Shown here: one piece after another, positions 29,194-38,980 of the stretch
Layout of the letters: each line of letters opens with the position of its first letter
Position numbering within the stretch: the first letter of the stretch is position 1
From: Alishewanella longhuensis
GTDB taxonomy: Bacteria > Pseudomonadota > Gammaproteobacteria > Enterobacterales > Alteromonadaceae
Reading direction: 5' to 3'
Assembly: GCF_014653435.1 (NCBI RefSeq)
Contig: NZ_BNAO01000004.1
Location: forward strand, 337,936 to 401,935
DNA length: 64,000 nucleotides
Notes under the pieces: model-generated
What the model was told of the DNA's origin: nothing
Databases searched by the model: none
The model's input: the letters and a program-made list of their open reading frames with translations, nothing else
Position numbers and translations under genes: made by a program

Positions 29194-29711
29194 AATATGT
29201 CGCCAGGTTATTATGCTTGATAGTAACATTGAGTTTCGCGGCAACGGCCGTTGCCGAGCAAAGCCAGGAGCTGTTTAATTTTGAATCGGAACAACAGCGC
29301 CGGATCTACGCGCAGCTAACTGCAGAATTACGCTGCCCACAGTGTCAAAACCAAAATATCGCCGATTCAAATGCCGTGGTGGCGGTGGATATGCGCGAAA
29401 AAACTCATGAGTTAGTGTTGCAAGGCTACAATCGGCAGCAAGTGCTGGATTATATGATCGACCGCTACGGTAACTTTGTGCATTACCAGCCGCCGGTTAA
29501 CTCAGTTACCATTTGGCTGTGGTTACTGCCGGTTTTAATGTTAGTCGCACTATTTCTTTTTCAATTACGCCGTCGCCGGAATGTTGATGAAGACGATAGT
29601 ACCTCCTCAGAAGTGTTGTCAGAGACGGCTACAAAAGCAGCACAACAAAAAGCCCTATTAAGTAATGAGCTTGATCACATTATCGAACGTTATCGGAGTA
29701 AAAAGTTATGA
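29190..29711 (+). CDS. ccmH: Cytochrome c maturation protein CcmH (short form)
   Basis: 173 residues: a signal peptide ending around AVAEQ, the redox motif LRCPQC (cysteines 49 and 52), one membrane helix (TIWLWLLPVLMLVALFLF) and a charged cytoplasmic tail. It reduces apocytochrome thiols with CcmG and joins CcmF in haem ligation. It is the short form; the TPR half is separate as CcmI. It overlaps its neighbours by 4 bases on each side. Confidence 0.94.
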   Translation: MKYVARLLCLIVTLSFAATAVAEQSQELFNFESEQQRRIYAQLTAELRCPQCQNQNIADSNAVVAVDMREKTHELVLQGYNRQQVLDYMIDRYGNFVHYQPPVNSVTIWLWLLPVLMLVALFLFQLRRRRNVDEDDSTSSEVLSETATKAAQQKALLSNELDHIIERYRSKKL

Positions 29712-30931
29712 TCTGGCAAATCGTTGCCGGCGCTGCAGTGATGTTTGCACTAAGTGCGCTTTTTATTTTTTGGCCACGTAAAGCCAGCGCGCAGAATCAT
29801 CAAACCCCGGCGCAATTATTTGAAGAGCGTCTGCAATTATTAGTGCTGGCCCGGGATGCGGGTGAATTAGCCGAGCAAGACTTTAGTAGTGCCGCAGCTG
29901 AGTTAAAAGATCAGTTTTTAGAGCAAGAACAGAAAGCCGTGTTGTATCAACAACCTAAGCATAAGGTGTTATTTCACTCTAGTTTAGTGGTGTTTGTGCT
30001 GGTAATTGTCGGCGTTATTTACAGTCAGAACGGGCATTATCGAGAGTTAGCAGATTGGGAGCTGGCACAACAGAATCTGGCCACTTATGGTCAGCGTGCT
30101 TTGTTAGGCGAAGGAGAGCCAATGAATGAGCGCGATATGCAATTGTTCTCGCTGGCGCTACGTACTAAGTTAGATAAAGAAGGCGATGATGCCGTAGCCT
30201 GGATGCTGCTTGGCCGCGTCTGGATGACGCTAGGTATGCTGGAGGAGTCGGTCGAGTCTTTTGAACGCGCACTAAAGTTGATGCCGGAGCGTACACCACT
30301 GCTAATAAGCTATAGCCAGGCGTTAATCATGCTCGGTGGTGACTATAATCTTGCAAAAGCTGGGCAAAGTGTTGCTAAAGTGCTGATGAAAGAGCCAGAT
30401 AATATCGACGCGGTGTCTTTAATGGCGCTTATTGCGCATGAGCGGGGTGACAACGAGCAAGCTATTTCAGCCTGGCAACTGTTAGCGAGCAGCTTAGACG
30501 CTGATGATCCACGTTTAGCGGTTGTTGCTGAGCGTTTAGCTGAGCTAACGGGGCAAACGGCGGCAGCGACTGCAGAGGTCGTTGCTGAGAATGAACGTAG
30601 TATCACTTTAACGCTTAGTATCGCGGATACGCTTGCAACGGATTTTCCAGACGCTAGCTTATTTGTCTTTGCCCGGGCAATAGGTGGACCGCCATTACCG
30701 CTAGCTGCAAAACGTCTGCCTATGCAGTCAGGGTTAGTTACAATCAATTTGAGCACCGCAGATGCCATGCAACCCGGTTGGGATTTAACCCAGAGTGAGC
30801 AGATTGAAGTCGTTGCACGTATCGCAATTTCAGGTACAGTTGAGCGTTCAGCACAAGATGTTGAAGTGGTGTCAGCGCCACTGCGTTTTGAGCAACCACA
30901 TTTAACATTACAGTTAACCTTGGAACCCTAA
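29708..30931 (+). CDS. ccmI: Cytochrome c maturation TPR protein CcmI
   Basis: 407 residues: an N-terminal helix (IVAGAAVMFALSALFIF), a cytoplasmic segment with EERLQLLVLARDAGELAEQDF, a second helix near residue 90-110, then periplasmic TPR repeats (DAVAWMLLGRVWMTLGMLEE and on) and a C-terminal beta domain. It holds the C-terminus of apocytochrome c for the CcmFH lyase. It completes ccmABCDEFGHI. Confidence 0.93.
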   Translation: MIWQIVAGAAVMFALSALFIFWPRKASAQNHQTPAQLFEERLQLLVLARDAGELAEQDFSSAAAELKDQFLEQEQKAVLYQQPKHKVLFHSSLVVFVLVIVGVIYSQNGHYRELADWELAQQNLATYGQRALLGEGEPMNERDMQLFSLALRTKLDKEGDDAVAWMLLGRVWMTLGMLEESVESFERALKLMPERTPLLISYSQALIMLGGDYNLAKAGQSVAKVLMKEPDNIDAVSLMALIAHERGDNEQAISAWQLLASSLDADDPRLAVVAERLAELTGQTAAATAEVVAENERSITLTLSIADTLATDFPDASLFVFARAIGGPPLPLAAKRLPMQSGLVTINLSTADAMQPGWDLTQSEQIEVVARIAISGTVERSAQDVEVVSAPLRFEQPHLTLQLTLEP

Positions 30932-30932
30932 G

Positions 30933-31721
30933 ATGTCAGCACTTTTTAGCCGTACCTTTTTACTTGCTGTAGTATTGAGCTTAACGGCTTGCGCCAGCTC
31001 TGAGCAGGCTAAACAACAAGCAGAGCAAGTACCGGTCAATCAGGCACCGGTTTATGATGATCCAAGAGATCCGTTCGAGCGGGTTAATCGCTCACTGTGG
31101 GACTTTAACTACGACATTCTGGACGCATATATTTTACGCCCAGCAACCGTAGGTTATATGGCGGTTGTCCCTAAGCCAGCCCGTAAAGGCTTAATCAATG
31201 TGGTTGATAACCTTGGTGAACCTGCCAGCTTTTTAAATAGCATCTTGCAAGCCAAACCCGAGAAAGCCGCGGTTAGCGCCGGACGATTTTTGGTGAACAG
31301 CACTGTAGGTGTACTCGGCATTTTTGATGTTGCCAGTAAAATAGGCTTGGAAAATGCCGATGAAGACTTCAATCAAACACTTGCTGTTTGGGGCGTAGGT
31401 GACGGACCTTATTTAATGGTTCCAGCTCGCGGGCCTACTACGGTGCGAGGCACTGCAGGGGGTATTGTTGATACATTATATTTTCCACTAGGTTTGTTAA
31501 ATACCCCGCTAACCCTTACCAGAGCGGCCATAATGGCGCTGGACGGTCGCGAGCAGCTAATGCAAGTGGAAAATATGTTGAACAATTCGCTTGATCCATA
31601 CTCTTTTGTAAAGGAAGGTTATTTTCAGCGGCAATTATTTAAAATTTATGATGGCAACCCGCCTGCACCGGAAGAAACACTCGACGACGACATCCTCGAT
31701 TTTCTCGACGACATCGACTAA
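30933..31721 (+). CDS. mlaA: Phospholipid-trafficking lipoprotein MlaA (VacJ)
   Basis: 262 residues. The lipoprotein signal ends at LTAC (cysteine 20). The MlaA domain starts with YDDPRDPFERVNRSLWDFN and contains RFLVNSTVGVLGIFD and FNQTLAVWGVGDGPYLMVP, all typical. In the outer membrane it extracts misplaced phospholipids and hands them to MlaC. It begins one base after the ccmI stop, so it is co-transcribed with the ccm operon although unrelated in function. The other mla genes are not in the window. Confidence 0.94.
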   Translation: MSALFSRTFLLAVVLSLTACASSEQAKQQAEQVPVNQAPVYDDPRDPFERVNRSLWDFNYDILDAYILRPATVGYMAVVPKPARKGLINVVDNLGEPASFLNSILQAKPEKAAVSAGRFLVNSTVGVLGIFDVASKIGLENADEDFNQTLAVWGVGDGPYLMVPARGPTTVRGTAGGIVDTLYFPLGLLNTPLTLTRAAIMALDGREQLMQVENMLNNSLDPYSFVKEGYFQRQLFKIYDGNPPAPEETLDDDILDFLDDID

Positions 31722-31724
31722 AAA

Positions 31725-31796
31725 TTATCCACACGTCTCCGGTACCGGTCCGATCTGTTTATCCACAACTTATTCAACAGACTCCGGTACCGGTAC
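31725..31796. repeat. DnaA-box element, copy 5 (two direct half-units)
   Basis: Two half-elements in the same direction. An exact TTATCCACA (31725-31733) is followed by CGTCTCCGGTACCGG. A second exact box (31759-31767) is followed by a variant TTATTCAACA and GACTCCGGTACCGG. They cannot form the long hairpin of copies 1, 2, 4 and 6. They begin three bases after the mlaA stop and precede wecB, the only copy besides copy 6 between genes of the same direction. Confidence 0.85.
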
Positions 31797-31857
31797 GACC
31801 AGTTGGTGTTCAATTCGGTCGTGGCGCTGCGCCAGCAATTAACCTCTGAGGGATAAA

Positions 31858-32982
31858 ATGATTAAAGTATTGAGCGTGTTTGGCACCCGGCCTGAAGCTA
31901 TTAAGATGGCCCCTTTGGTCAATCAGTTAAAGCAAGACTCGGCTTTTGACAGCAGGGTTTGCGTCACTGGCCAGCATCGTGAAATGTTGGATCAAGTATT
32001 AAAACTGTTTGATATCATTCCTGAATATGATTTAGCCATTATGAAACCGGGTCAGGATCTATATGATGTGACCACCAGTATTCTATTGAATATCAAGCCG
32101 GTATTACGTGATTTTCAGCCCGATGTTGTTTTAGTTCATGGCGACACTAGCACTACCTTCGCTGCTGCTCTAGCGTGTTATTACGAAAAAATTGCGGTAG
32201 GGCATGTCGAAGCTGGCCTGCGCACAGGGAATATTTACAGCCCTTGGCCAGAAGAAGCGAATCGCAAGTTAACAGGCGCTCTAACTCGTTTTCACTTTGC
32301 TCCCACAGAGACGTCTGCGCAAAATTTGCGCTTAGAAAATGTTACGCCAGAGCATATTGTGATCACCGGTAATACCGTGATTGATGCACTGCTGCAAGTG
32401 GTTGGTAAGGTAGAACAAGACACTACGCTAAACCAGCAGTTTGCCGCGCAATTTCCTTTTGTTAGCCCTGATCGGAAAATGGTATTAGTCACGGGGCATC
32501 GTCGTGAGAGCTTTGGCGGCGGTTTTGAACAGATTTGTGCTGCCTTGGCTGATATTGCCAAAGCTTATCCCGATTGCGACATTGTTTATCCGGTGCATTT
32601 AAACCCTAATGTGAAAGAACCGGTGTATCGCTTGTTAAGTGATGTGAGCAATGTGCATCTTATCGCGCCGCAAGATTACTTACCCTTTGTCTATTTAATG
32701 AGCCGTAGTTATTTAGTGTTAACTGACTCAGGTGGCATCCAGGAAGAAGCTCCCTCATTAGGTAAGCCTGTGCTGGTAATGCGTGATACCACAGAGCGTC
32801 CTGAAGCAGTAAGCGCCGGTACCGTTAAATTAGTTGGTACCGATCGGCAGAAAATTGTCAGCGAAGTAAGCCGTTTATTTGATGATAAAGCTTACTATGA
32901 CAGCATGAGTTTTGCGCATAATCCCTACGGTGATGGCCAAGCCTGTAGCCGAATTTTAGCCGCGTTAAAGCAAGCCCTATAA
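31858..32982 (+). CDS. wecB: UDP-N-acetylglucosamine 2-epimerase (non-hydrolysing)
   Basis: 374 residues, the normal length. It converts UDP-GlcNAc to UDP-ManNAc for surface polysaccharide. Family features are [13 protein letters not shown] at the start, [47 protein letters not shown], and [22 protein letters not shown] cut in two conserved blocks. GAGGGA lies before the ATG. It stands apart from any glycan cluster. UDP-ManNAc dehydrogenase is not next to it, so the polysaccharide served is unknown. Confidence 0.95.
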   Translation: MIKVLSVFGTRPEAIKMAPLVNQLKQDSAFDSRVCVTGQHREMLDQVLKLFDIIPEYDLAIMKPGQDLYDVTTSILLNIKPVLRDFQPDVVLVHGDTSTTFAAALACYYEKIAVGHVEAGLRTGNIYSPWPEEANRKLTGALTRFHFAPTETSAQNLRLENVTPEHIVITGNTVIDALLQVVGKVEQDTTLNQQFAAQFPFVSPDRKMVLVTGHRRESFGGGFEQICAALADIAKAYPDCDIVYPVHLNPNVKEPVYRLLSDVSNVHLIAPQDYLPFVYLMSRSYLVLTDSGGIQEEAPSLGKPVLVMRDTTERPEAVSAGTVKLVGTDRQKIVSEVSRLFDDKAYYDSMSFAHNPYGDGQACSRILAALKQAL

Positions 32983-32983
32983 T

Positions 32984-33064
32984 TTATCCACATGACTTTA
33001 TCCACACAACTCCGGTACCGGTAAGAGCTCTGAGGTCTGGCCTGTACCGGAGTTGTGTGGATAA
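32984..33064. repeat. DnaA-box palindrome element, copy 6
   Basis: Two direct exact TTATCCACA boxes (32984-32992 and 32998-33006), then a palindrome that ends in the inverted box TGTGGATAA (33056-33064). The arms 32998-33019 and 33043-33064 pair around a loop related to those of copies 1 and 2. The element starts two bases after the wecB stop. It is the last copy in the window. Confidence 0.92.
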
Positions 33065-33168
33065 GTGGGTAGCCATCTGGATGGAAATATCTTATTCCAA
33101 AACAAGATTATGCTTTTTATACTGTTCTGGTAAGCTGCCAACATTATTATTAAGATGTTGGAGTTACT

Positions 33169-34077
33169 ATGGCCGCGCCTCTTCAAAGCCATTTAAAAGC
33201 CCTCGAAAACGAATCTATTCAAATTTTCCGTGAAGTGGTTGCCGAGTTTGAAAACCCGGTGATGCTGTATTCAGTAGGCAAAGATTCTTCTGTGTTACTG
33301 CATTTAGCCCGTAAAGCGTTTTACCCGGGTAAAATTCCCTTTCCGTTATTGCATGTCGATACCACCTGGAAATTCAAAGAGATGATTGCCTTTCGCGATC
33401 AGATGGCGAAAGAGCATGATTTTGAGCTGCTAGTGCATCAAAACCCCGATGGTTTGGCCATGAACATCGGCCCTTTCACGCACGGCAGCAGCAAACATAC
33501 CGATGTGATGAAAACCCAGGGCCTAAAGCAGGCGCTTGATAAATACAAGTTTGACGCCGCCTTCGGTGGTGCCCGTCGTGATGAAGAAAAATCCCGCGCT
33601 AAAGAGCGGGTATATTCGTTTCGCGATCGAAACCATCGCTGGGATCCAAAAAACCAACGGCCGGAGCTGTGGAATATCTACAACGGCCGGGTGGATAAGG
33701 GCGAAAGTATTCGGGTCTTCCCGCTGTCAAACTGGACTGAGCTAGATATCTGGCAATATATCTATTTAGAAAATATCGCTATTCCACAGCTGTATTTCGC
33801 CAAGGCGCGGCCGGTAGTAGAGCGCGATGGTACCCTGATTATGGTGGATGATGAGCGCATGCCGCTACGTGAGGGCGAAGTGCCGCAACTGAAACAGGTG
33901 CGCTTTCGGACCTTAGGCTGCTACCCACTTACTGGTGCGGTGGAATCAACGGCGGCGACCTTACCGGATATTATTCAGGAAATGTTGTTAACCAAAACCT
34001 CCGAGCGGCAGGGGCGGGTGATAGATCATGATAGCAGTGGCTCGATGGAGAAGAAAAAGATGGAAGGGTATTTTTAA
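33169..34077 (+). CDS. cysD: Sulfate adenylyltransferase subunit 2 (small subunit)
   Basis: 302 residues, the standard length. With CysN it makes adenosine 5'-phosphosulfate from sulfate and ATP, the first step of assimilatory sulfate reduction. The PP-loop reads [13 protein letters not shown], and the family blocks [25 protein letters not shown] and [12 protein letters not shown] are present. GGAG precedes the ATG. A likely -10 (TATACT, 33118-33123) lies in the short upstream region, so the promoter is probably between copy 6 of the repeat and the gene. Confidence 0.96.
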   Translation: MAAPLQSHLKALENESIQIFREVVAEFENPVMLYSVGKDSSVLLHLARKAFYPGKIPFPLLHVDTTWKFKEMIAFRDQMAKEHDFELLVHQNPDGLAMNIGPFTHGSSKHTDVMKTQGLKQALDKYKFDAAFGGARRDEEKSRAKERVYSFRDRNHRWDPKNQRPELWNIYNGRVDKGESIRVFPLSNWTELDIWQYIYLENIAIPQLYFAKARPVVERDGTLIMVDDERMPLREGEVPQLKQVRFRTLGCYPLTGAVESTAATLPDIIQEMLLTKTSERQGRVIDHDSSGSMEKKKMEGYF

Positions 34078-34173
34078 CGCAGCCTAAGTCAGGCCAAAAC
34101 CAAGGCAGACAAGTGCCTTAGCGTATTTTGGCGCAAGCGATTAAAAACAGCACACCATTTAGAGGATTAAAAG

Positions 34174-35580
34174 ATGAGTCATGCATCAGCTTTAATAGAA
34201 CAAGATATTCTGGCCTATTTAAAACAACACGAAAACAAGCAATTATTGCGTTTTATCACCTGTGGTAGTGTCGATGATGGTAAAAGCACCTTAATTGGCC
34301 GTTTACTGCACGACAGTAAAATGATTTTTGAAGACCAGTTAGCCGCTATTACTGAAGATAGCAAAAAGGTCGGTACTCAGGGAAACAATATTGACCTGGC
34401 TTTGCTGGTGGATGGCCTGCAATCAGAGCGCGAGCAGGGCATTACCATTGATGTGGCTTACCGGTATTTTTCTACCGACAAGCGTAAATTTATTATTGCC
34501 GATACGCCAGGGCATGAGCAATACACCCGTAATATGGCCACCGGTGCTTCTACCTGTGATTTAGCGATAATTTTGATTGATGCACGGCGCGGTGTGCAAA
34601 CACAAACCCGCCGCCACAGCTTTATCTGCTCGCTGCTGGGTATTAAGCATGTGATTGTCGCCATTAATAAAATGGACTTGGTGGATTACTCACAGGCGCG
34701 TTACAAAGAAATCCAGGAAGAGTATTTAAAACTGGCAGGCTCCTTAGATATTCCCGATATCCGCTTTGTGCCTATTTCGGCTTTAGAAGGCGATAATGTG
34801 GTAAACCCCAGTGAAAAACTCAGCTGGTTCCGTGGTTCAACCTTAATGCAATATCTGGAAAATATCGACATTAGCGCAGTAGCCAATGAAGACTTCCGCT
34901 TTCCGGTGCAGCTGGTGAGCCGGCCAAACTCAGATTTTCGCGGTTTTCAGGGCACCATTGCCTCAGGCAGTGTTGCCGTAGGCGATGCGATTCGGGTATT
35001 ACCGTCTGGTACGGTATCTACCGTAAAAGAAATCGTGACCTTCGATGGTAATTTGCCACAGGCTTTTGCCAATCAGGCGGTGACCATTACCCTGAACGAC
35101 GAAGTGGATGTCAGTCGCGGCAATATGCTGGTGAAAAAAGACGCCTTACCGCATGTGTCCTCGCGCTTACGTGCCAGATTGATTTGGCTACACGATAGCC
35201 CGATGAAAGTAGAGCGGCAGTATTACATTAAGTTTAGCTGCAAAACGACCTCGGGTGAGGTGGAGAAGCTGCATCACCGAATTGACGTAAATACCTTGGC
35301 AGAGAAAGAAGCTGACGTATTAGCGATGAACGAGATTGGTTTGGTGGACATAACGCTTACTGAAGCTATGGCTTTTGATAGCTATAGCAAGAATAAGCAA
35401 ACCGGTGGTTTTGTGATTATCGACAGATTAAGCAACCTTACTGTGGGCGCGGGGATGATCGAGTCGGCGCTGGTGGCGCACGTTGCTGAGCCTGAGCTGG
35501 GGATAAGCGGCCTATCTGAGTTTGAGCAGGAGCTTATTTTATTACTGCGCAAGCACTTTCCACAGCTGAGTAAAGGCTAA
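34174..35580 (+). CDS. cysN: Sulfate adenylyltransferase subunit 1 (GTPase)
   Basis: 468 residues. An elongation-factor-like GTPase that drives APS formation by CysD. G1 is [10 protein letters not shown]3 [11 protein letters not shown] and G4 NKMD; two beta-barrel domains follow. The length shows no fused APS kinase (CysC), and no cysC gene follows, so APS kinase must be encoded elsewhere or bypassed by direct APS reduction. GAGGATTAAAAG precedes the ATG. The 96 bases between cysD and cysN hold no gene. Confidence 0.96.
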   Translation: MSHASALIEQDILAYLKQHENKQLLRFITCGSVDDGKSTLIGRLLHDSKMIFEDQLAAITEDSKKVGTQGNNIDLALLVDGLQSEREQGITIDVAYRYFSTDKRKFIIADTPGHEQYTRNMATGASTCDLAIILIDARRGVQTQTRRHSFICSLLGIKHVIVAINKMDLVDYSQARYKEIQEEYLKLAGSLDIPDIRFVPISALEGDNVVNPSEKLSWFRGSTLMQYLENIDISAVANEDFRFPVQLVSRPNSDFRGFQGTIASGSVAVGDAIRVLPSGTVSTVKEIVTFDGNLPQAFANQAVTITLNDEVDVSRGNMLVKKDALPHVSSRLRARLIWLHDSPMKVERQYYIKFSCKTTSGEVEKLHHRIDVNTLAEKEADVLAMNEIGLVDITLTEAMAFDSYSKNKQTGGFVIIDRLSNLTVGAGMIESALVAHVAEPELGISGLSEFEQELILLLRKHFPQLSKG

Positions 35581-35581
35581 G

Positions 35582-37309
35582 ATGTCAGACAGTGCCGTAA
35601 TTATGCTGGTACTGTTGGTGCTGTTGCTGACAGCGTTAATTCGCTTTCAGCAGCATGCCACCGAAGTGTTTGGCGCAGCAATCCTGGTGTTGCTGCTAAG
35701 TGGTTTTATTGGTACACAGGATGTGCTACGTAATGCTGCCAATCCGGGGTTGGCTACCTTAGTGTTGTTGGTGCTTATTTCCTATTCACTGGAAAAAACC
35801 AGTTTGCTGCGGCGGATCTCCGCCTATCTTTTTACCTCCTCAGTACAAGGCTCTGTTGTTCGCACTGTCGGCTTTTCTGCCTTGGCCTCCTCGGTATTAA
35901 ATAATACCGCTGTGGTCGCGGCGATGCTAAATGCCGTGTTGTCGAATAAGAAAGTAGCGCCATCTAAACTACTTATTCCTTTATCTTATGCCTCTATTAT
36001 GGGCGGTACTTTAACTCTGATTGGTACCTCAACTAATTTAATTGTGCATTCTATGCTTACTGAAAAAGGCCAGCCTGGCTTCGCCTTTTTCGACTTTACC
36101 CTGGTGGGGGCAGGCGTTGTGTTGGCTGGCGGCTTGGTGCTATTAATTTGCAGCCGTTGCTTGCCGGCAGCGGCGATAAAGCAGGAAAAAACTACCGAGT
36201 ATTTATTAGAGGCCAAGCTGCAAGCTGATTCGCCGTTAGTGGGTAAAACAGTGGAAGAAGCAGGTTTACGCAGTTTGGATGAGCTGTTTTTAGTAGAACT
36301 TTATCGCGGCGATAAGCTAATGCGGCCTGTGGCCCGCTACGATGTGTTAGAGGCTGGTGACAAGCTGGTCTTTAGCGGTAACGTACAAAAAGTATTAAGC
36401 TTAAAACAGTTCCCGGGTCTACAGTTATTTGCCGAGGCTAATGGGCTGGCGACACAACAGCTAACGGAAGTTATTATTAAAGAAGAGTCGGCCATTATTG
36501 GCAAAAGCTTAAAAGAAAGTGGTTTTCGGGCGCGTTTTGATGCTGCGGTTGTTGCCATTCGGCGTGATGGGGGGCGAGTAAGCGGTAAGCTTGGTGATAT
36601 TACCTTAAAAGCCGGTGATTTTTTGTTATTAGCTACCGGCCCTGATTTTGCCGGCCGGCATAACTTAAGCAAGAACTTTTATGTGGTCTCTGGTATTAAA
36701 CCGGATCATATGCTCAGTGGCTGGCGGGAAAAGCTTGCCTGGTGGGGCTTTGTCGGCCTAATTACCGTTAGCGTTTTAACCGACGTATCCCTATTAACCG
36801 GCGGTATTTTCTTATTGTCGTTGTTGCTGTTTAGTGGCTGCTTATCGGTTAACGAAATAAAACGACGTTTCCCTATTGAGATTTGGCTGATTGTTTGCGG
36901 TGCGCTCTGTATCGCCACGGCGATGAATACGACCGGCTTATCGGCGGCAATCAGTAGTTTTGCCAGTGGTGCCTTAGCCGCGGAATCGCCGCTGGTTGCC
37001 TTTATTGGCGTGATGTTGCTCACGTATCTGTTAACCGAGCTGATTACCAATAATGCCGCAGCGGCGCTGATGTTTCCTATCGCCTTTAGCTTGGCTGAAG
37101 GCCTAGGCATTAACACTATGCCGATGGTCATGGCGGTGGCTTTTGCGGCGTCGGCTAGCTTTATTACGCCCTATGGTTATCAAACCAACTTAATGGTCTT
37201 TAACGCGGGTGACTATAAACTTAAGCACTTTTTACGAGTGGGCGTGCCGGTGGCGATTACTTATTTACTGGTGTGTATTGTGCTAATTCCGTTGGTTTTT
37301 CCTTTTTAA
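35582..37309 (+). CDS. SLC13/DASS-type permease with TrkA_C (RCK_C) domains, probable sulfate transporter
   Basis: 575 residues: about five helices, a cytoplasmic middle with two TrkA_C-like domains (ADSPLVGKTVEEAGLRSL and EESAIIGKSLKESGFRA, each ending in AGDKLVF or AGDFLLL), then further helices. The repeated helical-hairpin motifs SVLNNTAVVAAML and ELITNNAAAALMF are the substrate and sodium sites of the family. AAAGG and the one-base gap after cysN show co-transcription, which points to sulfate as the substrate. Relatives carry dicarboxylates or other anions. Confidence 0.85.
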   Translation: MSDSAVIMLVLLVLLLTALIRFQQHATEVFGAAILVLLLSGFIGTQDVLRNAANPGLATLVLLVLISYSLEKTSLLRRISAYLFTSSVQGSVVRTVGFSALASSVLNNTAVVAAMLNAVLSNKKVAPSKLLIPLSYASIMGGTLTLIGTSTNLIVHSMLTEKGQPGFAFFDFTLVGAGVVLAGGLVLLICSRCLPAAAIKQEKTTEYLLEAKLQADSPLVGKTVEEAGLRSLDELFLVELYRGDKLMRPVARYDVLEAGDKLVFSGNVQKVLSLKQFPGLQLFAEANGLATQQLTEVIIKEESAIIGKSLKESGFRARFDAAVVAIRRDGGRVSGKLGDITLKAGDFLLLATGPDFAGRHNLSKNFYVVSGIKPDHMLSGWREKLAWWGFVGLITVSVLTDVSLLTGGIFLLSLLLFSGCLSVNEIKRRFPIEIWLIVCGALCIATAMNTTGLSAAISSFASGALAAESPLVAFIGVMLLTYLLTELITNNAAAALMFPIAFSLAEGLGINTMPMVMAVAFAASASFITPYGYQTNLMVFNAGDYKLKHFLRVGVPVAITYLLVCIVLIPLVFPF

Positions 37310-37439
37310 CTCGTCGTGATTTGCGTATTGCTGCCAGCCAATAAAAACCGCTGAGCAAAAGCGTCAAGCAGCAAAAGTTGCTAAATAGCGACGATGCGTT
37401 AAAGTAGCCAGCAATCCTGATAATACGAAACACCATTCC

Positions 37440-38855
37440 ATGCTTTTACCTGTGATCCTGGCTGGCGGCAGCGGTAGTCGCCTTTGGCCTTTGTCGCGAG
37501 AGTTTATGCCCAAGCAGTTTTTAACGCTACAAGGCGAACACTCTTTACTTCAAACCACCTTACTGCGGCTAAAAAGCTTGCAGGCTGCCAAGCCATTGGT
37601 TATCTGTAACGAAGAGCATCGTTTTCTTGCTGCTGAGCAGTTACGGCAGTTGCAATTACTCAACAACAATATTTTATTAGAGCCTGCGGCACGCAACACC
37701 GCGCCAGCGATAGCGGCAGCAGCGTTTTATACCCTGGAGCATTATGGTGATGAGGCGATACTGTTGGTGCTGCCGGCTGATCATCATCTGGCAGACGATA
37801 GCCAGTGGCAACAGGCTGTCACCCAAGGGGTAATCCAGGCTGAACAAAACCACCTGGTGACCTTTGGCATTAAAGCTACCGCACCAGAAACGGCTTACGG
37901 TTATATCGTGCCGGGGGCGGCCGTGGCCGATAGCACAGCGGCATATCGCATAAAGCAGTTTACCGAAAAACCTTCTGCCGCAGCTGCAGCAGCCTTGCTC
38001 AGTTCAGGCAATGTGTATTGGAACAGCGGTATCTTTATGTTTAAAGCCAGTGTGTTGTTACAACAGCTACAGATTTTTCGACCGGACATTTACCTGCAGT
38101 GTCAAAAAGCCTTGGCAAGGCCTCAACCTGATTTAGATTTTATTCGCTTAGATCAGGCTGAGTTTAAGCAATGCCCCGCTGAGTCAATCGATTATGCGGT
38201 GATGGAGCATACCAAGGCCGCCGTGGTGGTCCCGATTGCGAGCCCTTGGAGTGATTTAGGTTCCTGGTCATCATTATGGCAACTTAGTGAAAAAGATCAG
38301 CAAGGTAATGTGCACCTTGGCCAGGTATTACAACACAACAGTACAAATAACTTTGTGTATGCCGAAACAGGGCTGGTGGCAACAGTGGGCCTAACGGATA
38401 CTGTGGTGATTCAAACCAAAGACGCGGTGTTGGTGGCCGCCAAAGATCAGGTTCAGCAGGTTAAAGCTATTGTACAGCAGCTAAAAACCGAGGGCGACAC
38501 CGCTTATCAAGTACATCGACAGGTCTACCGGCCCTGGGGTAACTATGATGTTATTGAGCAAGGTCGGGGCTATCAGGTAAAGCGCATTCGGGTATTGCCC
38601 GGCGAATCATTATCGTTACAAAGCCACCAGCACCGCGCTGAGCATTGGATAGTGGTTGCCGGCACGGCGAAGGTCACCATCGACGGCACAGAGCAGCTAT
38701 TACAGGCCAACCAATCGATATATATCCCACAACACTGTGTGCATGCTCTGGCAAATCCTAGCAAGGACGTGCTAGAGCTGATTGAAGTACAAACCGGCGA
38801 TTATATCGACGAGGACGACATCGTGCGCTACCAGGATCGTTATGGCAGAGTTTAA
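37440..38855 (+). CDS. manC: Mannose-1-phosphate guanylyltransferase / mannose-6-phosphate isomerase
   Basis: 471 residues, the bifunctional type II enzyme (ManC/CpsB/AlgA). The N-terminal nucleotidyltransferase has GGSGSRLWPLSREFMPKQFL and FTEKPSA. The C-terminal cupin has RPWGNYDVIEQG and LQSHQHRAEHWIVV with metal-ligand histidines. It supplies GDP-mannose for exopolysaccharide. The ATG at 37440 starts exactly at the conserved N-terminus, although no ribosome site is visible. No glycosyltransferases are adjacent. Confidence 0.95.
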   Translation: MLLPVILAGGSGSRLWPLSREFMPKQFLTLQGEHSLLQTTLLRLKSLQAAKPLVICNEEHRFLAAEQLRQLQLLNNNILLEPAARNTAPAIAAAAFYTLEHYGDEAILLVLPADHHLADDSQWQQAVTQGVIQAEQNHLVTFGIKATAPETAYGYIVPGAAVADSTAAYRIKQFTEKPSAAAAAALLSSGNVYWNSGIFMFKASVLLQQLQIFRPDIYLQCQKALARPQPDLDFIRLDQAEFKQCPAESIDYAVMEHTKAAVVVPIASPWSDLGSWSSLWQLSEKDQQGNVHLGQVLQHNSTNNFVYAETGLVATVGLTDTVVIQTKDAVLVAAKDQVQQVKAIVQQLKTEGDTAYQVHRQVYRPWGNYDVIEQGRGYQVKRIRVLPGESLSLQSHQHRAEHWIVVAGTAKVTIDGTEQLLQANQSIYIPQHCVHALANPSKDVLELIEVQTGDYIDEDDIVRYQDRYGRV

Positions 38856-38980
38856 CTAAGCTTGGTATGCGCTGGGGTGAGTATCGCTATCTTTTAACGT
38901 TTTGCATTCGTATTCACCTTGCAGTTCTTAATCATTTAAGTCAGTTTAAAAAAGCAACAGTTAAATTGAAAAGGCAAGGT

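Noticed and set aside
31648..31842. Short plus-strand open frame running from the end of mlaA through the repeat element
   Set aside because: The translated sequence is dominated by Thr and Ser from the repeat and overlaps mlaA in another frame; no gene features.
9781..33064. A chromosomal replication origin (oriC) because of the many DnaA boxes
   Set aside because: The boxes are spread over 23 kb between ordinary genes, there is no AT-rich unwinding region beside a box cluster, and no dnaA, dnaN, gidA or parAB genes are present.
38867..38980. N-terminal extension of the GH13 protein
   Set aside because: The stretch is open but does not look like a signal or domain; a lipoprotein-like signal begins at the ATG at 38981.
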